64,000 bases of DNA. Origin: Hysterangium stoloniferum (taxonomy: Eukaryota; Basidiomycota; Agaricomycetes; Hysterangiales; Hysterangiaceae). The DNA lies in assembly GCA_015178975.1 (NCBI GenBank), contig WHVD01000042.1, forward strand, positions 239,501-303,500, written 5' to 3'. Under the pieces are notes generated by a model. That model saw nothing but the letters and a program-made list of their open reading frames with translations, did not search any database and was not told the DNA's origin. Shown in pieces: positions 33,156 to 44,763 of this stretch (its first letter is position 1; each line of letters opens with the position of its first letter). The position numbers and the translations under genes were made by a program.

Positions 33156-34133
33156 CAGCGTGCGAGGAGTTCTAGATAGCCTCTTGTATTTAGAATTTGA
33201 TAGTTGAATAAAAAAGAGGTTTTCTTCGTAGGGAAAGTACGGTCCAGCCCGGATCACCACTGTGAAGAGTGGTAGAAGTTCTAACCATTCTATATACGAA
33301 GAATATCGACCGTTGAAGTACGATACCACGATGTATTGACTGTCTAAGTCTAATACGGACCGAACGTGTATTGACTACTTAGTTCAATACAGTAGAGAGA
33401 AGTAGCTATCTAAAGTAAGGTAGATAGCTAGAACGAATAAGCAGAATCGACTGGTTAAGTGTGATTCTGGACAACTGCTCGAGTGCAAGTAGAGTAGTTA
33501 GAGAGTCAAATAACAGAGTAGCATGGATGTAGTCCATGCGAGTTGAGATAAGGATTGAGTTTCGACTGATACAGTTCGAAACTCAGTTTGAATGAGTAGC
33601 TAAAGCCCATCTGTGACAGTCGAGACGATACACCAATCACAACTTACAGGACACTAACGGGTGTCTGGGTAAGTCGTGGTTGTGGTGTAAAAAGTGTCTG
33701 AGTTCTGATTGGTGCTGAGTGCACCCACAAGTATACACAATGCTTCGAACTAATGAAATATGCAACATTCGAAGAATATGAAAGATAGAAAAATATGAAT
33801 AGAATATGTAAAATATAAATGAAATAAAAGGAGTGTTTTACCACAATGATACTGTGGTAAAAGCATACTCCTCACACTGTCAGCTCGAAATATGGACACC
33901 TGAATGAGTGTACGAGGATGCAGCACATAAGCTGAAGCCAAGTCCATCTCAGCATTACTCTCTGGGAATTATTCTGATACCACATTCCTTGTGCTAACAT
34001 CCTGGAAACTCCCTGGACTTATTACCTGGGAACTCCATGGGACATTCCTGGAAGAAAGTGTGTTTGGAATTAATTACCAGAAACCTCTGTGGGACTTCCT
34101 TGGAGCTTATCCTTTGTGTTCCAGAACTTAACA

Positions 34134-34503
34134 CTAAGGAGTGCTGGATTTGCAGAAGCTGTCATGACTGTCACAGTCACAGAATTGTCACAAAACATTC
34201 AAGGTAATCTTTGACAATCCTTTGACTCATCTTCAACCAAAACCTCAACTCAACTTCTATTCAATATCTTCAACACCTTTGAAAAACATTTGGTGAACAT
34301 TCAACTTGTCTCATTTTGATGTCACATACTGTATGATTTCATTCTTAGGTCATAGTATAATCATAGTTAAATGAAGAAAAGCATAAAAGAGCATACTGTG
34401 GGCTGCACAAGTTCCCCACAATAACGAGAACTCTGAATCTCCAGGAAGCGTATAAGGCCTTCAATTCCTTTAGAAATGTCGGTTTCCATAATTGCCAATC
34501 ATC
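34134..34503 (+). other. Gene-free stretch between LTR-G and an LTR-A fragment
   Basis: The target sequence into which LTR-G inserted. It has no clear frame, repeat or RNA. Short runs of coding-like sequence (GAAGCGTATAAGGCCTTCA) cannot be assigned. Confidence 0.4.
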
Positions 34504-35174
34504 TCCTCTCTAGACTTGTCCACATTCGACTTTGTTATGTCATGTATCAGTCACCGGAATACCCACCAGACTCTGTCCCTGTCTATGTCCGACTCTGTCC
34601 CACGCATCAGTCACTGGACCCTGCTCAGAAAACCCATCATCTCTCTAACTGAACCCCGTTCCCATTTTAGTCAAATGACCTGTCACAATTTGGACTCCGC
34701 TCCGTTCCATCCCGTTCCTAACACCAAATTTGGTGTTTACTATTCTCGTTTCATGTTTTGCTAGTTTCATTTCATCATTACTGGATTTGGTATGTCATTC
34801 ATTCCACGGTCAATATAGTCTGGCAGATGTTGTACATACAATCCAGTCAGAAAATCGGCTTAGATTCCCCCCAGTAATCTAATACATTTTCCACTCTAAA
34901 CTTCTCCTTGAATTATACTGCTCTCACTAGTCGGTGCCCACAGGCTCCGACACATCTATCTCTTTTATTTATCTCAACTCCCGACCTCTCGACCCACAAC
35001 CTCTGACCTATGACCCCTCAACCCATGAACCCCGCCTGGACTCCCCAGGATTCCATCTGCCTGTCTGAAATTGGACAACACGATCTCGCGAGGGAGCAGC
35101 CTATAAGCTGAAGCCAAGTCCTACTGGATATCTTGTGGGTTTCTCTGGAAACCTGCCGTGTATGTACCCTAACA
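34504..35174 (+). repeat. LTR-A fragment (5' end missing)
   Basis: Matches LTR-A from its AGACTTGTC segment to its TACCCTAACA end. The first about 130 bases are missing. It abuts the next LTR without a gap. Confidence 0.82.
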
Positions 35175-36121
35175 GTGAAGAGTTGTGAAAGTTCTAACCA
35201 TTCTATATACAAAGAATATTGACTGTTTAGGTACAACATGATGATGTATTGACTATCTAAGTCTAATACAGATCAAAGCATGTATTGACCGTCGAAGTTC
35301 AATACAACTGAAAGGATTAGTTATCCTAAGTGCTGAATAGATAGCTAAGGTGACTGGAAAGAGAATTGACCTTACAGTATGATTCTGAGCGACTGCTCTA
35401 ATGATTAAGGAAATAATATAAGAGAGTCAAACAAAGCAGAGTAGTCCGGATGTAATCTGCACAAATTGAAATAACGGTTTGGGTTTCAACTAATATAGTT
35501 CAAAATGGTGATTGTGCTGATAGTTAAAGCCCATCTGTGATGGTTGAGATGATACCCCAATCACAACTTGCAGGACACTAAGTGGGTGTCTGGGCAAGTT
35601 GTGGTTATGGGGTAAAAAGTGTCTGAGTTTTAACCATAGGTGTTAAAGTACATAGGTCTAGTGTATATGCACCCACAAGAGTCTATGTACCATAGGATTA
35701 CATAGGTCATCAAACTAATATATAGGTATGATAAAATAGAGAGAAAATAGAAATAATAATTGAAATACAGTGTGGATCTGTCCAGGCTATATTTCAGAAT
35801 ATATTTCATGGTACCTCTCACAGTGCCCCCCAGGTCAAAGAGCTATGTCAAAGAAGGTGTTGAAGGACACTTGGAACTCCCCCCCATACATCCTGAGCAG
35901 AACCCCCAAGGTGCAGGATAGCATTTCCCCAAGCAAGATGTTTGGTGCAAAAAGACATTACAATGTCTTCCCATTTCATAACATCACTGGTGGAAGTCGA
36001 CCCGTCCAGTCTCTGAATGGAAGATACCTAACATCTGTAGGCCTTTTGATGTGTTTGAATGATAGCTTGAATGCAGTTAGAGGAGGTGACTGTAATGCAG
36101 GTGATGAGAGGGAGCCAGGTG
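35175..36121 (-). mobile_element. LTR-C with adjoining polypurine tract and 3' flank
   Basis: LTR-C in reverse orientation (35175-35822). On its internal side is the tract that reads CTGGGGGGCAC on the minus strand, as next to LTR-F. So it is the 3' LTR of a minus-strand element whose internal sequence remains only to about 36,121. No coding region is recognised in the remaining 300 bp. Confidence 0.7.
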
Positions 36122-36229
36122 TGAGAGGTACTGTGAAATATACTCCGAAATATAGTCCAGACAGGCCCACACTATATTTCCATTATTATTTCTATTTTTC
36201 TCTCTATTTTATCATACATATATATTTAG
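36122..36229 (+). repeat. Truncated LTR-C in the opposite orientation
   Basis: TGTGAGAGGTACTGTGAAATA and the following about 100 bp match the start of LTR-C, but on the plus strand. It therefore faces the copy at 35175-35822 head to head across 300 bp. Confidence 0.75.
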
Positions 36230-38133
36230 GGCAGGTTACAAGGGTACAGATGAAGAACTTCTTGGATTTTGGCCATGGAACCCAGGAATGCAATGGAGAT
36301 CATTACTGATTTTCATGCAGCTTACCCAGTCAAACCAGGACCATTATCATCTCTCTGACTGCACTATCCACAGACCTTGTACATATCTCAGATTCATCTC
36401 ATGTTTCCTTGTCACCTTATGTCTCTCTTGCTTTTACAGATTTTTTGACTTGTCTCATTTTGTCTTAGGCAGATGTCCTGCAGATACTCCTATTTTTCAC
36501 ACTTTCCATTAAAGTATTAAAAAGAACAATATATTTCTAGTCTTCTATTACAATAGGTGGGCTAGGCTTTCCCCTGCCTCAACAAACTCTTCATGAAGCT
36601 CTTTAAGCTCTGCAGACCCCATGGCATCTTCAGTCCCCTCAGTCTCCTCAGAACTACCAGCCTCCACAGCATTGAGCCATTCATAACCCTTGTAGTTCTC
36701 CATGAACTCCCAGAAGAGTCCACAGAACTCTTGAAAACTGCCCACCAATGTCTTTCTGACATTGTTGCCCTCCCACAACAAGACATTTTGGGCCACAATG
36801 CCTGCAGCAATCTGTCCCAGTACCTCCTCAAAGGCTCCCAGCCTCTCCACATGACTTCCTGATTCCCAGGACCCAGAACCTGATACATCTTGCAAAGGGA
36901 ACACTTGGCCTTCAAGTGTGCACACCCCAACTGGACTTCCTGTAGCATTCAATGTTTCAGTCATTACAACTGGAGTACTGTGGGTTGCTCTTGGTCTCCA
37001 GGCAGGCAGGACCATTCCTCTGAGTCTTCTGTCAAACATATGTAAGTTAGTCAAAGGATTTTTCCACAGGTTGCTCACTTACCTTTTGGTGGCTTTCCAG
37101 TTCTCCCTTAGACTCCAACTCAATTCAGCCACTTTGTGCTATTGGGATGGTCAGTATAAGACTTCAAAAAAAAAAAGAATTACTTTGCCCACAGCCACCA
37201 TGGACACCTTGGCACACTCTGCAGCAACTCAAGCCACCACCTTTTCTACCTCTGCCTTTTTGGCCACCACCACCTCACCTTTCTTTCTCTTTTCCTCCAC
37301 CTCTTTCTCCATGGCCACCACTGCCTGGTACTCCCTCTCCAACTCAACCTCTTCTTCCCCTGCATTCTTCTCAGCCTCTTCATGCTGGCAACATTGCATG
37401 AGCCATTGAGCAGCTGTGAGAGGTGCCCAATGGGCAGAGCCCATGGCAGTTGGTTTTCATGGTATCAGTTTTGGTCCCATAGTGATGAAGTGGGGGAATG
37501 AAAGAAGAAGAAGAAGATTTTTATTTTGAATTTTTTATATAGGTTCCTCACATTTGAACCTTACCTTCCAGATCACCTGACATCTTGACACATATGGGTA
37601 ACCGACAAAGTCTCTCATGGGACTTCAGCATTGAAGGGAGGGTACTGTTATGACCAGAAAACCCACTGGGACCTGGACCCCATTCTATATGTGCCAACTC
37701 TCTGTATTGTACAAACAATGCACCAGGCCCTGCCTGGACATTCCAGACCCCCTTGTTCTCAATCCATCTTTGCCCATTTGTCATCTGGTTTAGTTTACCA
37801 CTGTGTTTCCCTATCTGTTTGGCATCTGGTTTCTTGTCTTATTGTACTCTTGAAATGTCTTTTTGTGTATCCAAGTTAATAGTATAATAATCTACTAGTC
37901 TATATAGTCCAGTAGTTATTTGTACATACAATCCAATCAGAATATGTATCAACTCAGTTTCTACTTGTCTCTTGCACTTTGTGTATTCTCAGAACCCACA
38001 GGTTTCCCATCCACTCCTGTTTGAAATTGGACAATGTGATCTGTGAAAGCATAGCACATAAGCTGAAGCTGTGTCCTTCCCAGAACTTCTGTGGGTTTCC
38101 CTGGAGACCCAGCCATGAGCCCCATGCTTAACA
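36230..38133 (+). mobile_element. 3' end of Ty3/gypsy T3-3 with antisense gene remains
   Basis: The chromodomain tail (GYKGTDEELLGFWPWN) is at 36,230-36,360. The antisense region runs 36,548-37,444. The polypurine tract AAGGGAGGGTAC lies at 37,634-37,645, followed by a 3' LTR at 37646-38133 (TGTTATGACCAG to GCTTAACA). The order is the same as in T3-2. The 5' three quarters are missing. Broken. Confidence 0.82.
36548..37444 (-). pseudogene. Antisense zinc-cluster/coiled-coil gene, second copy
   Basis: Counterpart of the antisense gene in T3-2. A coiled-coil part near 37,444-37,229 has EEVELEREYQAVVAMEKEVEE. An intron with the same boundaries is still visible at 37,082-37,029 (GTAAGT donor, CTAAC branch, GACAG acceptor). 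Downstream of it is the region equivalent to the cysteine cluster. The sequences flanking the intron (CAAAAG before, AAG after) match T3-2. The gene is a fossil with several breaks. Confidence 0.65.
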
Positions 38134-39270
38134 TAAACAGAGACCTGTAGAGGAGATTATAGAAGGGGACTACATTTTGATCAACCCCCATTCCCTTGAA
38201 CTCATTGAAGCCAAAGGTGGTGGGCAAAAACTCATTCAAAGACAAATAGGGCCATTTGAAGTTTTGGAAAAAATCAACACTCAAGTTTTCTGACTTAAAC
38301 TCCCTTCTGAATACCAAATGCACCCAGTCATCAACAGGGAGCATCTCAATAAATATCATTTCTCTCCTAAGTAATTCAGACAAAGGACTCAACTCAATAA
38401 TCCAAGGGAATTAAACACCAAGGATGAAGAATACAAGGTCAAAGTCATAGTAGGGCACAAAAAGCATTGTGTGAAGGATAGGCTGCAAACAGTACAATAC
38501 TCTATAAGGGAATTGAGTATTACTTTGATTCTTTAATTTTCCTATATTTTATATTATTTTTCCTTCACTTTAAATACAAAATATATCTCACATTTAGTAG
38601 TGCAAAGGTCCATGTATGCTTGTGGGCACACAAGCACCCACAAGCCCATAATAGTCACAATAGAAAAGACACTTCTAACCCCAACAACCACCACCTGCAC
38701 AATGCAATCTCAATAACATCCACATCACCACACTTATATTTTGACTGTGAGCAAAGCTTCACACTGAAACAGTCGAAGCTTGCTCACTACTACTCAACCC
38801 ATCTTCAAGGATAAAACTTAGCATAATAGAATGCATCTCTCGAAGCTACTCCATTCCTTTCTCACAGTAGCAACACTATTCCTACTCTCTCTCTCTCATT
38901 CTATAAGTAATCTCTAATAGTACCTCTAAATTGATCTGTGTCCCAACTACCATCAGTCTGATTGCACCTTGAGGTCAACCTCCATTCTTAAGTATTTCAT
39001 CTCATTCATCACACCTTGAAGGTCAATCGTATTTCTATCATTAGAATAGTAGACTATTATTATCATTTAATTACTACTATTCTAATAAGTTGATATTGCT
39101 CCCACATTGAGTGGTAATTTACTTGACTCTTCACACATTGAAATTGATTACTTTTTCAAGTCCAATGGAAAGGATACAGGCCAGAAGAGGATACTTGGTT
39201 AAACAGTAATGACCTCCGAAACGCCCCTGCACTCCTCAGGGCCTACAAGGCCATTTACAGGATTTAACAA
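38134..39270 (+). mobile_element. Ty3/gypsy T3-4 fragment: integrase tail and chromodomain
   Basis: QRQIGPFEVLEKIN, then PVINREHLNKYHFSP (the GPY/F region), and after the solo LTR a chromodomain piece VQWKGYRPEEDTW. A different Ty3 lineage from T3-1, T3-2 and T3-6. Broken; no LTRs of its own are seen. Confidence 0.82.
38470..39135 (-). repeat. Solo LTR, LTR-E relative, in T3-4
   Basis: TGTGAAGGATAGGC to GACTCTTCACA, with exact target duplication CATTG (38465-38469 and 39136-39140). It holds the same near-palindrome (CACTGAAACAGTCGAAGC) and the CATGTATGCTTGTGGGC motif as LTR-E. Confidence 0.9.
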
Positions 39271-40192
39271 ACTATATACTACCTTCTCACAATTAAGAAT
39301 ACAAATTTATCATTTTATCTATCTAAAGATGTAATCAACTCCCCCTCCTCCCACTCTCCCTTTTCATGGTCTGAAAAGTAGCAGGACTGTTAGTGACACC
39401 AAAGATCATGACTAGTGGCTCAAATAATCCTCTATTGGTCCTAAATGCTGCCTTCCACTCATCTCCCTTCTTTATCCTAACATTGTTATAACCCCATTTA
39501 ACTTTTTCTGTTCAATTGGTGCTAAGTAGTAAAGCTTGCATCTGAACAGTTCTGAACCAGGTTTTAATTCAATGGCATGATCCCAGGGCTTTCTATCAGG
39601 TAGTCTGTCAAAAGGACTCTTTGGAGGACACCCCCTTAAATTGGTGGTAACTGGGGACTGAATCCTCAAAGGTTTTCTTCTGGTCCTGTTTATGAGACTT
39701 TTCTACCAGCTTCTGAGATACAGTAGAAGTAGCATTGACATTGGACAGAGGATAGATTGTTGTAGCCCAGATCCTGTCACTGTCTTCAACCGCTGACTGG
39801 TCATCTTCCTCCTCATCCTCATCTTCAGTTTTAATGAGATTAGGGAGTTTCCTTTTTTTAAGTTCTGTGCCTTCTTCTGCCTCTTCCTAAAGTGAACCTC
39901 TCCAGTCCTCCAATTTATTTCTGGGTTGTGTTGGTATAACCAAGTGTGACCAATGATAGCAGACTTATTGCCTAGGTTACATACAGCAAAGGTGGCTTTT
40001 TCTATATGGTTTTGAATATCATTGTTAAATGTACTTCCTCTTAGATTAGATAGATCCCCCATGATTCAGTGTTCCATCAACACTGTAGATTGGAACAGCT
40101 CTAGGAAGCTTAACAGTATTAAGGTTATGATAATCCACAATTTTTTTATCCAAAGGAAGAAGACCTGTGCTCCAGAATCAAGGAGGGCTGTA

Positions 40193-40926
40193 TGTAAAGA
40201 ACTGAAAACTGACTAATGTCAGTGGCCGACAGGGACCAATCGGAAGGACTTGGCTTCAGCTTATGTGCTGCGCCCTCACAAATATCCGTAGTGTGTCCTT
40301 AAATTTCGGACAGGCGAAGACTAATCCTAAAGAGTTCCTTTCAGTGAGATACTGATCGGGACCAAAGGATAAGTCGAGTGTCGGGCCAAGGGGTCAGGGC
40401 CGGGAGTGGGCAAGTGCACGCAAAGGCGGATGAGGGGATCCTTAGTATGAGACTGCTACAGATGTATGAGGGTATTCTGAGTCGATATTCTGATTGCCCA
40501 GTTACTACAATTACAGTGGGTTCATATACAAGTAACAGGCGTCTAGAAAATACTAATGGGGAGAAAGGTGGAAAACGGTATTAACAATAAGCTCGACTAG
40601 GAACGGGAAGTTTATGATTAGTTCGGAGGCCGATGATAACCGAGAGTGGAATTACAGTAAAAGGAAATAGTTCGAGGACTACAAATATAGATAGACATAT
40701 GTGAAACATAGGATAGAGCGGATCATCATAATAAAAGGGACGTATCAAAAGTTTAACCAGATAGTATGAGTATATTTTGATGTGGGCGTAAACGGAGTTT
40801 GATCACCGTGAAAGCATACATCAGCATTGGGGGCGATGGTTTCCGATGTGGTGACTTGAACGATAACTTGAATTGTCGATAGGTGGTGATAACCTCGGGG
40901 CCAAGTGGCTGCGACACGGTCGTAAC
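40193..40926 (-). repeat. Solo LTR-D in T3-5
   Basis: TGTAAAGAACTG to GGTCGTAACA, 734 bp, with exact target duplication CTGTA (40188-40192 and 40927-40931). Confidence 0.93.
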
Positions 40927-41694
40927 ACTGTAACAGAAAATCTGGCTCCTGTTTCTAGTATTCTGAGGACAACTGGAAGGTGTGTAGAAGTCTTGGGATG
41001 AGTGCTTCTGATAAAAATCCTTTGTGGGGAATTTCTGAGTGAGATGTTGTTGACATGAGTTTGGCTTCAGTGTTTAAAGAGTCTGATTGAGATGGGGTAG
41101 TATCTGGCAGACTATCTAGCACACTAAATTTGTTACTCCATTGGAACATGTCTTTCACCAATGGTGCCTTCAAAAATCCTTCTTTTCCTCCTCAAACCCC
41201 TTCCCCTCCTTTTCCATTTCCTTCTTAAGTTCCTCTTTCATATATGCCTTGATGGCATCATAATCCATACTGTTGATGTCCATATTGGACCTACACTGAT
41301 TGGCCTTGTTCCCTGGTTTCCTACACTTGAAACAAACAATGGGTTTAACAGACTTCCAACCTGAGTCAACCTCAGATTGCTTGACATTCTGGGCTGCTTA
41401 ACTGGAGGGATTAGGATGGTTATTGTGCTGAGGTGGGGCTGGTTTTTGGGGCACAGAGAGCAGGCCAGAAGTTCTCTTGCTAGCTTCTCTTTGCCTCCAT
41501 TGCCTATCCAACTTTGTGGCCCAGTCAAACCAGCCTTTCAAGGTAGTAGGCATTTCTGGGAGAGCATATATCCTGTCTACCAAGGCAGAATTGAGGCCCT
41601 GCTCAAACTTTTCAATGAGAGCAGCATCATTGTATAAAGTATCCTCCTTTAATTGCCTAAACTTGGCAATATAATCCTCAGCACTTTGTGAACC

Positions 41695-42214
41695 TGTTAA
41701 GTGTCATGTCAGAAACCTATTCCAGAACTATTGGGAAACAACCAGAACTCAGGAACTTCTAGATAGGGTCAGGATGTTGGCTTCAGCTTATGCGCTGTGC
41801 CCCTATGAAAAATGCTTGGGATGACCTTAATTTCAGAGGATTTATGCCAGAAGACTATGGGTATTCAGAGTTCCAAAGAGTTCCAAATATTGAACATACA
41901 AAAAGATGGAAGGAATAAGTAACTAAATTGATATCAGATCTAAGGTGCAGTACAAATGTGCTGGGCTAATATAGACATTATTGTATTGTACTACAAACTA
42001 GGAGCACAATAAGATGGGATTAGGAATGCAGATTCTGAAATGGGAACATAATAAGGGAACAGGTGAACAGCAGTCACGGACCAATTACCAAATGCAGAAC
42101 AAAGGTGAGGTTAGTAAGTATAGGATCTGGTAATATTCCATGGACAGAAGTTGTAATAGGAAGTTGTAATGAAAAGGTACAGAAGATTGAAGTATCTGGG
42201 AACCAAGCATAACA
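41695..42214 (-). repeat. Solo LTR-B in T3-5 gag
   Basis: TGTTAAGTGTCATG to CCAAGCATAACA, 520 bp, with exact target duplication GAACC (41690-41694 and 42215-42219). Confidence 0.92.
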
Positions 42215-42757
42215 GAACCCTGTTTGAATTGGTTCAACTTATGTCTGGCTATGCTGGCAGGGTTAGGATCTCCAAATGTCTGCTTTAACTCTTTTAGGAA
42301 ATCTTCCCCAAGTAGAGTCAATAGTCCCTCTAGTGGAATACTCCTTTACTTTGAGTTTGGCCCAAGGTTCAGCAGTTCCTTCTTTCATGTCAGATAGGGC
42401 AAAGATGATCTTGTCAGAGTAATCATGCATTCTCTTTCCCTGAAAGTAGAAAGAGAGTTGAGTGACAAAAGTGTTTGTCCTCTGCTGTGAACCATCAAAG
42501 GAGTCTGGAGTGGCTACTTTGAAAGTTTTCACTGTTGAGGTATGTGATGGTGAGAGACTCTCCAGAAGCTGCTGCATCTGAATAATCTTCTGCTGCAGCT
42601 CTTCAATGGAAGGAGTAGGGGGTATGGAGGTAATAGGAGTGGATAGGGTAGGAGTATGGTTATCCATGGTATCTGTAAAAAAAAGGGGGTGGGGTCCAAT
42701 AGGGTAGGATGTGATCTTCCCTCAGGAGTGTGTGTGGAGAAGAAAACTAGCTACAAA

Positions 42758-42975
42758 AGTGTCTTGGGCAAGCTGTGGTTACAGGGTAAAAGTGTCTGAA
42801 TTTTCAGTTATGCCCACTGTCTATGTACCTACAGGCAAACATAGATCTTTGAACTCACACAAACAAATATAAACAAAGAATACTTTAGTTAGAAAATAGT
42901 AGAAAAATAAGAGAAAAATCTAAGAAATATAATATGATGAAATGGTTATATTTCCCAGAGAGGGGTACCCCTCAC
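42758..42975 (-). repeat. LTR-C-like fragment
   Basis: It contains AAAGTGTCTGAATTTT, the CTATGTACCTACAGG motif and the terminal GGGGTACCCCTCACA of the LTR-C group. The far end is missing. Confidence 0.65.
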
Positions 42976-42984
42976 ACTACCCAA

Positions 42985-43061
42985 GGCCAGGTGGTGTAGT
43001 GGTTAACACCTTGCTATGCTGTATATGTGAAAGACCCTGGGTTCAATTCCCAGTCTGGCCA
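42985..43061 (+). tRNA. tRNA-like sequence, probably a pseudogene or SINE head
   Basis: Acceptor arms GGCCAGG and TCTGGCC pair over 7 positions (one G-U). The D-arm GTGT/ACAC has an A box (TGGTGTAGTGG). The T-arm CTGGG/CCCAG has loop TTCAATT and B box GGTTCAATTCC. The anticodon region between the arms is 26 nt, about 4 nt too long, and I cannot form a 5-bp anticodon stem, so no anticodon is assigned. With intact polymerase III boxes it could be a tRNA pseudogene, an intron-bearing tRNA or the head of a tRNA-derived SINE. Confidence 0.5.
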
Positions 43062-43947
43062 TTCATTTTCTACCTTACTTATTTAATCTTACAGTGGGGA
43101 GCTTACCCCCCACAGGTTCAACCTTGTAACTTAATTACACCACCCATATAGCATGTGTCCCACTGATGACCCGGACTTCCATATTCAATCAATATTGTGG
43201 TAGTGGAAAACGGAAAATATAAGGGTTTAATCTGGTATTTTTCAATTCAGTCGGTTCAATTCCCACACGCTCATGTCCCTCTGACACTGTACCTGACATA
43301 CCTGTCTGACACACCTGTCTGCACCTAACCTGTGAGGTATCAGCATTATCTCATAAGGTTCTGAATTATTTAATATTTTCTTGAATTTATTGTATTTTTA
43401 TTATATTTCTATTGTGAAATATAAGGCTTAGTTCCTTTCAAAGAATCCAAAAGGTTTATTAATTAAATTATATCCTGTATCTTCTTTAATAATCTTTTAA
43501 CTTCACATAATAATATCATATATGAGCTCATATGATGCTATTATATCTTAGTTAATTTATTATAAATTTTAACTAATTATTTATATTTTATTTACTTAGT
43601 TATTGTTTCTCAGCACTTTGCTTTACCCTTGTGCAATGCACTCTTGAAGCCCGGAAACACATTACATCATCATTTGTGCCCAGTGCTTCAAATTTGGGAT
43701 TGAGGGAATGATTTGTCAGCAGGTGACAATTACAACATGTGACAGCATGAGTCACTGGCTTTTGCTTCTGTCCTGAATCTTGGCCTCTAAACTTTTGAGT
43801 TCAGGCTTAGAGTGCAACCCTTGTCTCAGACATGGGAGTCATATGAGAGAAATAGGGTAATAAATTATTAGACATGATATTATAAAATAAATAAATAGTT
43901 AAATAATTTAGTTATCAAAATGTATAAGGAGGGCTAAATTTCAAAAT
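43062..43947. other. AT-rich stretch without a recognisable gene
   Basis: The first about 100 bp after the tRNA-like sequence could be a SINE body (TACAGTGGGGAGCTTACCCC hairpin at about 43,090). The rest is AT-rich with no coding frame. Nothing further can be supported. Confidence 0.4.
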
Positions 43948-44763
43948 TGTTATGACCAGAAATCCTGCCAGACTCTGGGCACTAACTTATATGCACCTGC
44001 ACCCTACATGCACCAATTATCAGTTTACTGGAATATCTGCCGAACTCTGGATGTCAAACCTGTCCACACTCAACCTTCATCATTTCATGTATCAGTCACT
44101 GGAATACCTGCCAGACCCCACTCCTGTCTATCTCTGACCCTGTCCCATGCACCAGTCACCAGACCCTACTCAGAAAACCTGACAGCTCTCTAACTGAGCC
44201 CTGTTCCTGTTATGGTCAAATGACCCGTCACGATTTGGACTCCACTCCACTCTGTTCCATTCCTAACACCAAGTTTGGTGTTTACTATCTCATTTTATGT
44301 TTGCTAGTTTAATTTTCATTATTACTGGATTTGGTATGTTATACATTCCACAGTCTATATAGTCTGGCAGATGTTGTACATACAATCCAGTCAGAAAATC
44401 AGCTTAGATTCTCCCCAGTAATCTCAAGTATATTTTCCACTCTAATCTCCTCTTTGAAACACACCACTTTACCTCATCAGAGCCCACAGGCTCCAACCCA
44501 TCTATCACTTGACCTCCAAACTATCTCAACCCTGACTCATCTCTGCCCGACCCCTCGACTGTGGACTTCCCGCAGTTGACTCTCTGACCTCTCAACCCAC
44601 AAACCCCTCCCGGACTCCCCAGGATTTCCATCCACCAGTCTGAAATTGGACAAGACAATCTTGCAAGGGCGCAGTCTACATATAAGCTGAAGCCAAGTCC
44701 TACTGGCTTTCCCATGGGTTTCTCCAGAAACCCTCCGATAAGCTCCATGCACAACTCTTAACA
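43948..44763 (+). repeat. Solo LTR-A, 816 bp
   Basis: TGTTATGACCAGAAATCC to CAACTCTTAACA, matching LTR-A throughout. The five bases on either side (AAAAT and GTAAT) are not identical, so the target duplication has decayed or the flanks have recombined. Confidence 0.88.

Larger units (their letters stand above)
26515..33876 (-). mobile_element. Complete LTR-F element, polymerase-less
   Basis: On the minus strand: 5' LTR-F 33261-33876 and 3' LTR-F 26515-27508 (includes a 374-bp MITE). Exact target duplication CTGTC (26510-26514 and 33877-33881). After the 5' LTR comes a TGGTGATCCGGGC sequence that looks like a primer-binding site. Then unknown coding sequence (about 32.3-33.15 kb), minisatellites with an embedded LTR-E, captured host-gene pieces, and a CTGGGGGGCAC polypurine tract at about 27,509-27,520. 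No RT, integrase or protease is seen, so it is a large non-autonomous LTR element. The coding parts are broken. The LTRs differ at only about a dozen sites, so it is fairly young. Confidence 0.85.
24011..34133 (+). repeat. Solo LTR-G, split by two later elements
   Basis: Begins TGTCAAGACCCATTCC and ends CCAGAACTTAACA. It is flanked by the exact duplication CTAAG (24006-24010 and 34134-34138). LTR sequence proper is 24011-24766, 26316-26514 and 33877-34133. It is broken up by the gag-only copia (24767-26315) and the complete LTR-F element (26515-33876). A 20-bp direct repeat CTTCGGATTCCCTCTGCTAG flanks about 50 bp near 24,460-24,545. Partial relatives are at 45,451-46,128. Confidence 0.82.
39340..42667 (-). 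mobile_element. Ty3/gypsy T3-5: gag, protease, part of RT
   Basis: Minus strand. Gag starts MDNHTPTLSTP at 42,667 and continues with LKELKQTFGDPN and ALPEMPTTLKGWFDWA. A CCHC-like knuckle (CFKCRKPGNKANQC region, about 41,300) follows, then a protease remnant (about 40,150-39,900), and RT with KPWDHAIELKPG and [15 protein letters not shown] (39,600-39,360). It is cut off inside RT. It is split by LTR-D (40193-40926) and LTR-B (41695-42214). Broken, with several breaks. Confidence 0.87.

Noticed and set aside
42985-43061. An intact, functional tRNA gene.
   Set aside because: No proper anticodon stem and loop can be drawn; kept only as tRNA-like.
43948-44763. A 5-bp target duplication for this solo LTR-A.
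   Set aside because: The flanking bases AAAAT and GTAAT do not match.
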